DNA of 6,860 bases from Clostridia bacterium (GCA_017615235.1 JAGAAM010000162.1:1-6860), one strand, 5' to 3'. Positions 1-6,716 are shown, counted from the first letter of the stretch. A program made the numbers and translations. Notes: generated by a model not told the origin, from the letters alone.

Positions 1-233
1 AAGATGTTCTTTATCATGGGATTGAGGGTTATGCCGACCAGCACGTTCAATCCTACGTACTTGCCGTATTCTTTTTCCCAGCACCAGTACAAAAAGCCCA
101 GCACCGCAACGCAGACCAGTTGTTCTCCCATCTCGCTGAACACAGATGCTATCGCCGTGCCGACGGGGCCGAGCCACGACTGGATCCATTGCATCAGCTG
201 GACTTCCCAGTCAAAATAAAACGTGTTTCCCAT
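1..233 (-). CDS. PAP2-family membrane phosphatase, N-terminal part (runs off left edge)
   Basis: Partial gene; 77 codons are visible from an ATG at 233. The reading starts MGNTFYFDWEVQLMQWIQSW, followed by a hydrophobic segment around residues 38-51 (VCVAVLGFLYWCW), then EKEYGKYVGLNVLVG and LNPMIKNI. The pattern FLYWCW-x-KEYGKYVGLNVLVG-x-x-LNPMIKN is what I know from clostridial PAP2 phosphatases; lysine 75 would be the first residue of the KX6RP motif, whose remainder lies outside the window. Members dephosphorylate lipid phosphates such as undecaprenyl pyrophosphate or phosphatidic acid in the membrane; the substrate here cannot be told. Its ATG overlaps the cyclase stop by one base (TAATG), and a GAAGGG site at 243-248, inside the cyclase gene, sits 9 nt upstream. 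Co-transcription and translational coupling are therefore likely. The family call rests on the N-terminus alone. Confidence 0.82.
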   Translation of the reverse strand, partial: MGNTFYFDWEVQLMQWIQSWLGPVGTAIASVFSEMGEQLVCVAVLGFLYWCWEKEYGKYVGLNVLVGITLNPMIKNI

Positions 234-1852
234 TATTCCGTACCCTTCTTTATGCGCTTATCTTCGTACATGAGTTTGTCGGCGCGGCGGAGCACGTCGT
301 CGACCGATTCGTCGGTCTCCGGATCGTAGGCGGCGATGCCGATCGCCACGCTGACGCGTTCCCATTCGCCTTCGGCGGCTTTGCGCATATCCGCGCTGCT
401 CTTCTCGAAGTCCTTCAAAAGCTGATCGCGGCGTTTGTAATCGTCGTACTGGAGTATCGCGACGAATTCGTCGCCGCCGACGCGGAACACCGGGCTGTGG
501 TGGAACACCCGGGAGATAAGCGAGCTGGCGGTCTTGAGATAAACGTCGCCCTTGTCGTGACCGTGCTCGTCGTTGATGTGTTTAAGGTCGTTGCAGTCGA
601 AAAGGCAGATCGCGAACTCGAGCCCCTTTTCGCGTTTGTTGATGCGGGTCTGGAGCTCACGCGCGTGGACGTCGAAAGCGCCCTTGTTGCGGACGGAAGT
701 CAGCGCGTCGGCGTAGACAAGGCTGTTAAGGTCGCTGATATAGACCTTCAGATTGCCTATAAGACGGCTGAAAGTCTTGGTAAGGATGCCTACTTCGTCG
801 TCCCTGTTATAGCTTAGCTTGAAATCGTAATTGCCCTTGTTCACTTCGTTCGCGGCTTCGGTAAGCTCGGCGAGCGGTTTCGTGATGTGGCCGATATAAC
901 GCTCGGTGAAGAACGCAACGATAACGAGCAGCACCGCCGAAATGACGATGATAATGATTATAAGCCGCTGCCATTCGATGTCGATCTCGGAAGTCGGGAC
1001 GCAGACGTTCAGCCGCATCCCGTTTTCGAGCGTCCGCCAGGCGGCGCGTTTTTCGACGCCTTCGTAGGTATAGGTGACGTGCTCGTCCTCGCTGATAAGT
1101 CCGTCCGGAACGGTGGGCTGTTTTCCGGCGATAAGATCGGCTTCCGGGATATGCGGATGGAAGATGATCTTCCCTTCGCCGTCGTTTATAAAGGCGTAGC
1201 CGTTCTCGTAAAGCGTGATACTGTTCACGACTTCAGCCATGGTGGTATAGTCTATCTCGATTCCGATAACGCCGATGAACATATCGCCCTTATAGATCGG
1301 GACGTTATAGGAAAGCACGTAAACGTCGAGATTGTCGGTGATATAAGGCGGGAGCCAGACCGCTTTGCCGGTGACTTTCGGTACGGTGAACCATACGAGG
1401 CTCGTCTGATCGGAGGTGTCGTAAAGCGTAATGTCGGTGACCTCGTGCTCGGTGAATCCCGCGCCGTCGAGGTTCACGAACCAGAACCCTTTCTCGTCGG
1501 TCGGGACTTCGGGATCGACGCGGTAATAATAGGTCTTAATGCTCGGGTTGTTGTTCGCCGTCTTCTCGAATACCGTCCTGACCTTTTCCATGTGCCTGTC
1601 AAGGTCGTCGAGGCTTGTGTTTTCAAGGTCGAGATCGGCAAGGTCGGAGATTATCTTTACCGAACGCTCGACGCTTTCGAAATAGGAATCGAGGTCCTTT
1701 TCACCCGCGGCGCAGAGGTTGGAGAGTATCTCCTTGGAGCTGTTGTCGCCGAGGTTCCTTATCGAAACTGCGGCAACGGCGGCGGTCACCGTCAGCGCGA
1801 CGATTATCGCGCAGACCGTCAAAACGGTTATTCTCGTTCTTATCGAATGCAC
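233..1852 (-). CDS. Membrane diguanylate cyclase: dCache sensor, HAMP, GGDEF
   Basis: Predicted to make c-di-GMP from two GTP in response to an extracellular signal. The protein has 539 residues. A first membrane helix spans about 8-31, an extracellular double-Cache domain about 33-295 (hallmark IYKGDMFIGVIGIEIDYTTM near 187-206), and a second helix about 297-315. A HAMP linker (about 316-370) and a GGDEF domain (about 381-536) follow. The catalytic domain looks intact: DALTSVRNKGAF, FDCNDLKHINDEHGHDKGD, GGDEF at 459-463, SVAIGIA, and ADKLMYEDK near the end. The usual inhibitory I-site RxxD, five residues before GGDEF, reads FHHS, so product feedback inhibition is probably absent. The start is GTG, chosen because AAAGGAG lies 9 nt upstream and the first helix follows directly. 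A near-consensus promoter lies upstream. The gene is divergent from the HD-GYP gene and coupled to the PAP2 gene downstream. The Cache ligand is unknown. Confidence 0.95.
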   Translation of the reverse strand: MHSIRTRITVLTVCAIIVALTVTAAVAAVSIRNLGDNSSKEILSNLCAAGEKDLDSYFESVERSVKIISDLADLDLENTSLDDLDRHMEKVRTVFEKTANNNPSIKTYYYRVDPEVPTDEKGFWFVNLDGAGFTEHEVTDITLYDTSDQTSLVWFTVPKVTGKAVWLPPYITDNLDVYVLSYNVPIYKGDMFIGVIGIEIDYTTMAEVVNSITLYENGYAFINDGEGKIIFHPHIPEADLIAGKQPTVPDGLISEDEHVTYTYEGVEKRAAWRTLENGMRLNVCVPTSEIDIEWQRLIIIIIVISAVLLVIVAFFTERYIGHITKPLAELTEAANEVNKGNYDFKLSYNRDDEVGILTKTFSRLIGNLKVYISDLNSLVYADALTSVRNKGAFDVHARELQTRINKREKGLEFAICLFDCNDLKHINDEHGHDKGDVYLKTASSLISRVFHHSPVFRVGGDEFVAILQYDDYKRRDQLLKDFEKSSADMRKAAEGEWERVSVAIGIAAYDPETDESVDDVLRRADKLMYEDKRIKKGTE

Positions 1853-1861
1853 TTCTCACAG

Positions 1862-1868
1862 CTCCTTT
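1862..1868 (-). promoter_or_regulatory. Ribosome binding site of the cyclase gene (sets a GTG start)
   Basis: AAAGGAG on the minus strand, 9 nt before the GTG at 1852-1850. No in-frame ATG lies close downstream, so this strong Shine-Dalgarno site supports GTG as the true start. Confidence 0.85.
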
Positions 1869-1905
1869 CTTTCGTTTTTGCGGGTGTTCCGGTCAATTAA
1901 ATATT

Positions 1906-1920
1906 TGATATATTATATCA
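1906..1920. promoter_or_regulatory. 15-bp palindrome covering the cyclase -10 box (possible operator)
   Basis: TGATATATTATATCA: perfect 7-bp arms around one central base, enclosing the -10 hexamer of the cyclase promoter. A dimeric repressor bound here would block the promoter. The stretch is all A/T except its G and C near the ends, so chance symmetry is a real alternative. Confidence 0.35.
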
Positions 1921-1940
1921 CGTTTTTCGCGTTTTTTCAA
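1912..1940 (-). promoter_or_regulatory. Sigma-A-type promoter of the cyclase-PAP2 operon
   Basis: Minus strand: TTGAAA (1940-1935), 17-bp spacer, TATAAT (1917-1912), with a TG one base before the -10 (TGATATAAT), an extended -10 form. Transcription should start near 1905, giving a leader of about 53 nt to the GTG start. The -10 lies inside a perfect inverted repeat at 1906-1920. The leader is too short for a c-di-GMP riboswitch and shows none. Confidence 0.82.
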
Positions 1941-1988
1941 CCCTTTTTGCGGAAACCGCCTTTAGCCGCACTTTTTTCGCGACGTTAC

Positions 1989-2017
1989 TTGCATTTTTTA
2001 TAATAATTATGTATAAT
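1989..2017 (+). promoter_or_regulatory. Sigma-A-type promoter of the propeller/HD-GYP gene
   Basis: TTGCAT (1989-1994), 17-bp spacer rich in A/T, TATAAT (2012-2017). Start of transcription is expected near 2024, leaving a leader of about 37 nt before the ATG at 2061. It is back-to-back with the cyclase promoter; the outer edges of the two -35 boxes are 48 bp apart, so a protein bound between them could affect both. Confidence 0.8.
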
Positions 2018-2048
2018 ATCGCCATGGCAGCCAAAAAAATTGATTCAC

Positions 2049-2053
2049 AAGGA
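2049..2053 (+). promoter_or_regulatory. Ribosome binding site of the HD-GYP gene (decides the start)
   Basis: AAGGA, 7 nt before the ATG at 2061. The frame is also open from a TTG at 2040, but the Shine-Dalgarno site would then lie inside the gene, and the signal peptide begins exactly at the ATG (MKKRFLLF). The ATG at 2061 is therefore preferred. Confidence 0.85.
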
Positions 2054-2060
2054 TCGGGAT

Positions 2061-5000
2061 ATGAAAAAAAGGTTTTTGCTTTTTGTCCTTTTGTGTCTGA
2101 CGGCGCTTTACGCGTTCCCCGCTTTCGGGATCGAAACAAGCGCGGAATCCTATATGAACAACAAGACGGAGATCCCCGTAGACCTTGAAGTTTCCGGGGC
2201 GGAGGCGTTATGCCAGACCGGGGACGGATACGTCTGGATAGCGCAGTATTCGGGTCTTACGCGATACGATTCCGAGGGATTCGTGACTTATAAGAGTTTT
2301 GAATACGAAGGTCAGGAGTATTCCGTCATCAACGTACGCGCGCTTGCGGCGGACGGAAATACGCTTTACGTCGCCACTTCGGAATACGTTTACGTATACG
2401 AGGACAACCGTTTCGCGCCGCTGGTGGCAGGCGCCGGCGTTATCAGCGATATAACTCTCGACGCGAAAAACGGGCTTATCTATGTCTGCACCACGGAAAA
2501 CGGCGGCATGATATATAATATCGCGGACGGAACGAAGACCGCGATCCCGGGCACGGAGGGAAAAGAAGTCCGCGATATCGCGCTCGGTATTACTGACGGA
2601 CAGTATTATTATCAGACGATCGAAGGAGTTTACGACAAAGACGGAAACGAGCTCCTTCAGAATTCGACGATACTTGAAATATATTCCTACGGCTCCGATC
2701 TGTTTATGGCGGAGGACAGCGGCATCATATACAGATACGACATGAAGACCGGCAAAAGGCTTGACGACATCACTATCTCGGACCAGGTCAACAAGATGCT
2801 GTATTCCGAAAAAGACGGCCTGCTTTTCGTCGCCTGCGAAAAGGAAGGGATTTACTGCGTCGATCTCGGCTCCGGCGAACCCGTCGTCACCTCGGCGGGA
2901 GATCTTGAAAACAAAAGCCAGCTCGTGGACCTTATGCTGGACTATGAAGGCAACCTTTGGGTGGCTTCGCATTACATAGGCGCGTCCGGCGTGTCGATCA
3001 TCACGAAAAACGCTATTTCGGAGCTGCTCTTCGACGATCCGGTATGGCAGTCCTTAAGCGAACCGCCGGCGTTCGACAGGAACGTCTACGCCGTGGAAAA
3101 ATACGGCGATATCCTTTACATCGTCGCGGCGACGAGGATATACAGATACGACCTGAAACAGAATATGATCCTGCCGGACAACGTCATAATGCAGACCGTC
3201 GGGGAATACGCCGACAAAAAGACCGAGGAAGGCAAAGCGCACGGGGACGACAATTACACTTTCTCGTACGCTCCGAAGGACGTCGAGATATTCAACGGAA
3301 AGATCTATTTCGCCGTTTACGGCATAGGGCTTCTGGAATACGATCCCGCCGCCGAAACGGTCGTGATCTACGATCACGATTACATCCGGAGCCACATCGC
3401 GAAGACCGTCGGCGATCCGGACCTTTCCCTTACCCCTTACATCCGTTCGATGCGCAGTTTCGACGGTTATCTTGCGCTCGGATATACGAGGGGCATAATG
3501 CGTTTCGACGGGACGGATTTTTCGGTCATGAACGTCGGATCGAACGTTCTTTATATCAACAGGACGAACGACGGAAGGATCATGTTCGACAGGACCCAGG
3601 GGCTGTACGTCATAGACGACGGGTTTACCGAAGTGACGGAGATCCCGACCGAAAAGAACATCACCGGGAACCGGCTTAAATTCCTTGTTGACGGCGATTA
3701 CATATACTATACGCTCAACAGCCGTCTTTTCCGGATGGATACGAGGGACGAAAACGCCCCTTCCAAGGAGATAACCATCCCGTATATCAAGGGCTCCATC
3801 GTCGAGCTTGCGAAGATAAAATGCACCGGCAAGAACGGCGAACCGGAATACAAATACGTTATCGGCAGCCAGACCCAGCTTTATATCACGGATTCGCTCG
3901 ACGGCGACTATCTGACCGATTACGAGACCTGCGACGCGACGAGCGGTCTGCAGCCGATCATAGCCAACACCTCCGGTTACTATGACGAGGAGGAACAGAA
4001 ATACTACCTGCAGTCGACGAACGGCATTTTCGTCTATGATTTCAACCTTACGAGGGAGGTCCCTTCTCCCGTGAAGATAGTCGTTTCCTCCGTCGAGCTC
4101 GACGGCGTTCAGTATTACGGAAACGACGTCCGCGTCGATAAGGACGTCTACCGTGTCGCCTTCAATCTTTCCGTCCTCGGGTTCCGCCCGAACAACGGCT
4201 TTACCATCTATTACAAGCTGGACGGCGTGGACGAAGACTTCACCGTGGTCAGCAACGAGAACAGAAGTATGTTCTACACGAACCTCCCCGGCGGCGCTTA
4301 CGATTTCGAGGTCTACGTCAAGGACGAATACGGACAGAGCTCCAACCTTATCAGAATACATCTTGAAAAGGGCAAGAAAGTCACCGAGCAGTGGTGGTTC
4401 TGGGCTATCATCGCCGTTCTCGCGGCGGGAGCGGTGTTCTTCATAGCGGCGATGTTCGTCCGCGTAAAGACGAAGCAGTCGCTGAAACGCCAGCTTGAAT
4501 ACAAGAACATCACCGTGGAAGCGATCCAGGCGATCGCAAGGACCATAGACGCCAAGGACGAATACACGAACGGCCATTCGATACGCGTCGGATTTTATTC
4601 CAAAGTGATCGCTCAGAACATGGGGATGAGCTCCGACGAGGTCGATAACATTTACTACATCGCCCTGCTTCACGATATAGGCAAGATCGCCATCCCGGAC
4701 AGCATCCTTAACAAACCGGGAAGGCTGACCGACGAGGAATTCGCCGTTATGAAGAGCCACACGACCCGCGGCGCCGCGATCCTGAAAGGCATCTCCAACA
4801 TCCCGCAGATCGTCGAAGGCGCGAAATCGCATCACGAAAAGTACGACGGCTCCGGTTATCCGGAAGGGCTCAAAGGCGAGGATATCCCCTTCGTGGCGAG
4901 GATCATCTGCTGCGCCGACTGCTTCGACGCGATGGCTTCCAAACGTGTTTACAAGGAGCCTTACAGCCTTGACGTCATCACCGGCGAATTCAAGCGCTGC

Positions 5001-5168
5001 TCCGGCACCCAGTTCGATCCCGAGATCTCGAAAGTCGTCATCGAACTGATCGCCGAAGGCAAGCTCAAGCCCTACGCAGCGGAAAATACTTACCTCGGCA
5101 GCGACGGCAAGACGCACCGTATCAGGAAAAACGACGGCAGGGACGACGATTACGAAAGCGCGGAATGA
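2061..5168 (+). CDS. Secreted-type beta-propeller (Reg_prop/Y_Y_Y) sensor fused to HD-GYP c-di-GMP phosphodiesterase
   Basis: The protein has 1035 residues and is predicted to hydrolyse c-di-GMP under control of an extracellular sensor. A signal peptide spans residues 1-23, with probable cleavage after AFG. A long propeller-like region (about 40-670) follows, with Reg_prop-type blades GDGYVWIAQYSGLTRYD (54-70) and DYEGNLWVAS (294-303) plus several degenerate ones. A Y_Y_Y domain lies at about 692-768 (YYKLDGVDEDF, LPGGAYDFEVYVKDEYGQSS), and a membrane helix at about 779-800 (WWFWAIIAVLAAGAVFFIAA). The HD-GYP domain covers about 812-1001. Its key residues are present: H839 in GHSIRV, H871-D872 in HDIGKI, H900, H924-H925, DGSGYP (929-934), D953 in CADCFDAM, and GTQFDPEI. 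The propeller plus Y_Y_Y plus helix order is that of Bacteroides hybrid two-component sensors, but HD-GYP replaces the kinase. It is transcribed divergently from the cyclase. The ligand is unknown. Confidence 0.95.
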   Translation: MKKRFLLFVLLCLTALYAFPAFGIETSAESYMNNKTEIPVDLEVSGAEALCQTGDGYVWIAQYSGLTRYDSEGFVTYKSFEYEGQEYSVINVRALAADGNTLYVATSEYVYVYEDNRFAPLVAGAGVISDITLDAKNGLIYVCTTENGGMIYNIADGTKTAIPGTEGKEVRDIALGITDGQYYYQTIEGVYDKDGNELLQNSTILEIYSYGSDLFMAEDSGIIYRYDMKTGKRLDDITISDQVNKMLYSEKDGLLFVACEKEGIYCVDLGSGEPVVTSAGDLENKSQLVDLMLDYEGNLWVASHYIGASGVSIITKNAISELLFDDPVWQSLSEPPAFDRNVYAVEKYGDILYIVAATRIYRYDLKQNMILPDNVIMQTVGEYADKKTEEGKAHGDDNYTFSYAPKDVEIFNGKIYFAVYGIGLLEYDPAAETVVIYDHDYIRSHIAKTVGDPDLSLTPYIRSMRSFDGYLALGYTRGIMRFDGTDFSVMNVGSNVLYINRTNDGRIMFDRTQGLYVIDDGFTEVTEIPTEKNITGNRLKFLVDGDYIYYTLNSRLFRMDTRDENAPSKEITIPYIKGSIVELAKIKCTGKNGEPEYKYVIGSQTQLYITDSLDGDYLTDYETCDATSGLQPIIANTSGYYDEEEQKYYLQSTNGIFVYDFNLTREVPSPVKIVVSSVELDGVQYYGNDVRVDKDVYRVAFNLSVLGFRPNNGFTIYYKLDGVDEDFTVVSNENRSMFYTNLPGGAYDFEVYVKDEYGQSSNLIRIHLEKGKKVTEQWWFWAIIAVLAAGAVFFIAAMFVRVKTKQSLKRQLEYKNITVEAIQAIARTIDAKDEYTNGHSIRVGFYSKVIAQNMGMSSDEVDNIYYIALLHDIGKIAIPDSILNKPGRLTDEEFAVMKSHTTRGAAILKGISNIPQIVEGAKSHHEKYDGSGYPEGLKGEDIPFVARIICCADCFDAMASKRVYKEPYSLDVITGEFKRCSGTQFDPEISKVVIELIAEGKLKPYAAENTYLGSDGKTHRIRKNDGRDDDYESAE

Positions 5169-5201
5169 CCGTACGAAAAAACCTTTGAATAACCGCAAAA
5201 A

Positions 5202-5240
5202 ACCGGCTGAGACAAGGAACGCTTCCTTATTTCAGCCGGT
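5202..5240. terminator. Bidirectional Rho-independent terminator between convergent genes
   Basis: ACCGGCTGA (5202-5210) pairs with TCAGCCGGT (5232-5240), 9 bp. Inside, AAGGAA (5214-5219) pairs with TTCCTT (5223-5228) around a CGC loop, with a 3x3 internal loop between the two stems. On the minus strand the stem is followed by a U-tract from the A-run at 5197-5202, which suits the GH32 gene. On the plus strand ATTATTTTAT follows, which suits the HD-GYP gene ending at 5168. Confidence 0.9.
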
Positions 5241-5272
5241 ATTATTTTATATCCGCAAAGGGGCGGAGACGG

Positions 5273-6361
5273 TCACAGTAGGATCGAGAAGACCTCCTCG
5301 CCGCCGTTGACGAAGACTTCAAGGATATATTCGTCGCGTATCAGTTGAAGATCGCGTATCCCGCCCTCGTAAACGCAGGGCTCTCTCCCCTGCCGCTTTA
5401 CGGTAAAGCCGTTGGCGGTGCGTTCGAGTGCGGGGTCTTCGCTTTTCAAAAGCCCCCGGACCTCCTCCGCGGGGAACGCGGTCACGGTTCCTTTTTCACA
5501 TTTAAGCTCGCAGGGGACCGACATACAGCCAATATCTTTTTCGGCGTATCCGGCGTAATCCCATCCGGGTATCCAGGTGATAAGAATGTTCCTGCCTTTA
5601 TGATCGCGGAACACCTGTCCCGCGTACTGGTCGGGACCTTTGAAGGGAGAGGAGGAATACTTTATATCGAACCTTCCGCCGGAAAAAGTCCCGTACATGA
5701 CGCTGAAAAAGCGCTCCCGCCCGTTCGGGCACACCGAAGCCGCGAGAAGGCAATTCCCGTCTTCCGCCTGCATGAACGAGGGACATTCGGCGTATCTGCA
5801 GTTTTCCCATTCGCACATGACGCCGGAATATTCCCAGTTCAGAAGGTCTTCGCTTTTATAAAGCAAAAGGTTTCCCGTCTTTTTCTCCGGATCGCCCGAA
5901 GCCATCACACAGAAGTATTCACCGCCGATACGGCATACAGCGGGATCGCGGAAATCGGGCCCGCCTTCCGGGGGATAAGCCGCGATCACGGGATTGCGCG
6001 GATATTTTTCAAAGCGGATCCCGTCGTCCGAAAAAGCGACCGCGGCGGTCGAGACCGCGGATATCGCAGCGTAGAACAGATAAAGTCTGCCGTCCTTTAC
6101 GATCGCCGTGCCGGACCAGCATCCGCCGCCGTCGTAAGGCTCGCCGGGGCGGAGCGCGACCGGCATTTCCTCCCAGTGCAGAAAATCCTTCGTTACGGCG
6201 TGTCCCCAGTGCATCGGCTGTTTCCACGGGATCTCGTGATCCGGGGCGTGCTGATAGAACAGGTGGTATTCCCCGTTGAAGTAAACCAGCCCGTTCGGAT
6301 CGTTTATCCACCCTTTCGCCGGCCGGTAATGAAATTTCGGTTTTTTGGCGTAATCCGTCAT
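5273..6361 (-). CDS. Short GH32 beta-fructosidase (invertase / sucrose-6-phosphate hydrolase type)
   Basis: Predicted to cleave the fructosyl bond of sucrose, sucrose-6-phosphate or fructo-oligosaccharides. The protein has 362 residues. All three GH32 signature acids are visible: nucleophile D21 in WINDPNG, stabiliser D139 in FRDP, and acid/base E192 in AECPSF. Further family motifs are FYQHAPD, MHWGHAVTKDFLHWEE and CWSGTAI. There is no signal peptide, so the enzyme is probably cytoplasmic. The five-bladed catalytic domain is complete, but the C-terminal beta-sandwich is reduced: after the MSVPCEL segment (normally PREL) only about 75 residues remain, ending in a recognisable ILEVFVNGGEEVFS strand. 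Typical members have about 450-500 residues. The start at 6361 is chosen because CGGAG lies 8 nt upstream and family homology begins right after it; the frame stays open to 6421. No transporter, fructokinase or regulator gene adjoins. The exact substrate is open. Confidence 0.92.
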   Translation of the reverse strand: MTDYAKKPKFHYRPAKGWINDPNGLVYFNGEYHLFYQHAPDHEIPWKQPMHWGHAVTKDFLHWEEMPVALRPGEPYDGGGCWSGTAIVKDGRLYLFYAAISAVSTAAVAFSDDGIRFEKYPRNPVIAAYPPEGGPDFRDPAVCRIGGEYFCVMASGDPEKKTGNLLLYKSEDLLNWEYSGVMCEWENCRYAECPSFMQAEDGNCLLAASVCPNGRERFFSVMYGTFSGGRFDIKYSSSPFKGPDQYAGQVFRDHKGRNILITWIPGWDYAGYAEKDIGCMSVPCELKCEKGTVTAFPAEEVRGLLKSEDPALERTANGFTVKRQGREPCVYEGGIRDLQLIRDEYILEVFVNGGEEVFSILL

Positions 6362-6369
6362 GGTGAAAA

Positions 6370-6374
6370 CTCCG
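6370..6374 (-). promoter_or_regulatory. Ribosome binding site of the GH32 gene (decides the start)
   Basis: CGGAG on the minus strand, 8 nt before the ATG at 6361. An upstream in-frame ATG at 6421 would add 20 basic, non-homologous residues and place this site inside the gene, so 6361 is preferred. I found no convincing -10/-35 pair between here and the hairpin array. Confidence 0.75.
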
Positions 6375-6419
6375 TATGGTACAATTTTGGAGCGTTTGCG
6401 GTGTGAGCGAACAAAAATC

Positions 6420-6558
6420 AACGGCGGAACCGTTGTATCTCATCGATTCCGCAGGAATTGTATATCAACAAAGCGAAAGCAGGATCGGTCATTCACGTCC
6501 GCGGCGTGATGAGATACAGCCCTTCCTGGCTGATGATATACCGTTGCTTTCGCAATGG
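6420..6558. repeat. Array of short hairpins separated by a GTATMTCA-type box (intergenic palindromic element)
   Basis: Four 10-bp boxes are spaced with a roughly 24-bp period: GTATCTCATC (6435-6444), GTATATCAAC (6460-6469), GATGAGATAC (6508-6517) and GATGATATAC (6532-6541). The first two face one way and the last two the other; box 1 is the exact reverse complement of box 3, and box 2 matches the complement of box 4 at 9 of 10 positions. Between and beside them are small hairpins: AACGG/CCGTT (6420-6434), ATTCC/GGAAT (6446-6458), TCACG/CGTGA (6493-6509), CAGCC/GGCTG (6517-6532) and TTGC/GCAA (6544-6555, a GAAA loop on the minus strand). No plausible gene fits. It resembles a dispersed REP/MITE-like element; whether copies exist elsewhere cannot be seen from this window. 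Confidence 0.7.
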
Positions 6559-6561
6559 ATA

Positions 6562-6592
6562 AAAAATCCATCGGCATAGCCGACGGATTTTT
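6562..6592 (-). terminator. Rho-independent terminator of tRNA-Pro
   Basis: GGATTTTT (6585-6592) pairs with AAAAATCC (6562-6569), and GCCGA (6579-6583) with TCGGC (6571-6575), around a 3-nt loop with one A/C mismatch. On the minus strand the U-run at 6566-6561 follows the GC stem. The structure begins at the last base of the encoded CCA, so tRNA-Pro is probably the last gene of its transcript. The A/T arms make it potentially bidirectional. Confidence 0.85.
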
Positions 6593-6668
6593 GGTCGGAG
6601 TGACTGGATTTGAACCAGCGGCCTCTTGGTCCCGAACCAAGCGCTCTACCAAACTGAGCCACACCCCG
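6592..6668 (-). tRNA. tRNA-Pro (anticodon CGG), CCA encoded
   Basis: The 77-nt cloverleaf is complete. The acceptor stem is CGGGGTG/CACTCCG with one G-U pair, and the D arm is GCTC-AGTTTGGTA-GAGC. The anticodon arm is CTTGG-TTCGGGA-CCAAG with anticodon CGG at 6634-6632, the variable loop AGGCC, and the T arm GCTGG-TTCAAAT-CCAGT. The discriminator is A, followed by encoded CCA (6594-6592). It reads the proline codon CCG. A terminator follows at once. No clear promoter is seen in the AT-rich 45 bp upstream (6673-6717), so it could be read from further upstream. Confidence 0.97.
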
Positions 6669-6672
6669 TTAT
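6649..6672 (-). repeat. 24-bp direct repeat, copy 1 (within tRNA-Pro 5' end)
   Basis: The stretch covers tRNA nucleotides 1-20 (acceptor 5' strand and most of the D arm) plus 4 bp of upstream flank. It recurs without mismatch and in the same orientation at 6837-6860. Confidence 0.9.
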
Positions 6673-6716
6673 TACAGACTGTTTTATTCGATTACGGATT
6701 AAATTTGATAACTTAT

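Noticed and set aside
887..1900. A 337-codon open frame on the plus strand, antisense to the cyclase gene
   Set aside because: Shadow of the GGDEF gene; no recognisable motif, no Shine-Dalgarno site, and it runs into the cyclase promoter.
1853..2060. Possible c-di-GMP riboswitch between the divergent genes
   Set aside because: The predicted leaders are only about 53 and 37 nt, and no GEMM-like conserved bases are seen.
3054..5198. A 714-codon open frame on the minus strand, antisense to the HD-GYP gene
   Set aside because: It is the complement of a clearly real gene with recognisable domains. The translation is valine-, arginine- and aspartate-rich, with no family motif and no ribosome binding site. 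Codon bias of the sense gene explains its openness.
6362..6420. Promoter for the GH32 gene
   Set aside because: TTGTTC and TTGATT occur on the minus strand but without a matching -10 at proper spacing, so none is called.
6420..6558. CRISPR array
   Set aside because: Repeats are only about 10 bp, alternate in orientation, and the gaps are hairpins rather than unique spacers; no cas gene is present.
6376..6579. A 67-codon plus-strand frame upstream of the tRNA terminator
   Set aside because: It spans the hairpin array and terminator, has no family resemblance, and its start overlaps the GH32 ribosome binding site region on the other strand.
6440..6664. A 74-codon minus-strand frame
   Set aside because: Its first residues are a translation of tRNA-Pro and the rest runs through the terminator and hairpin array.
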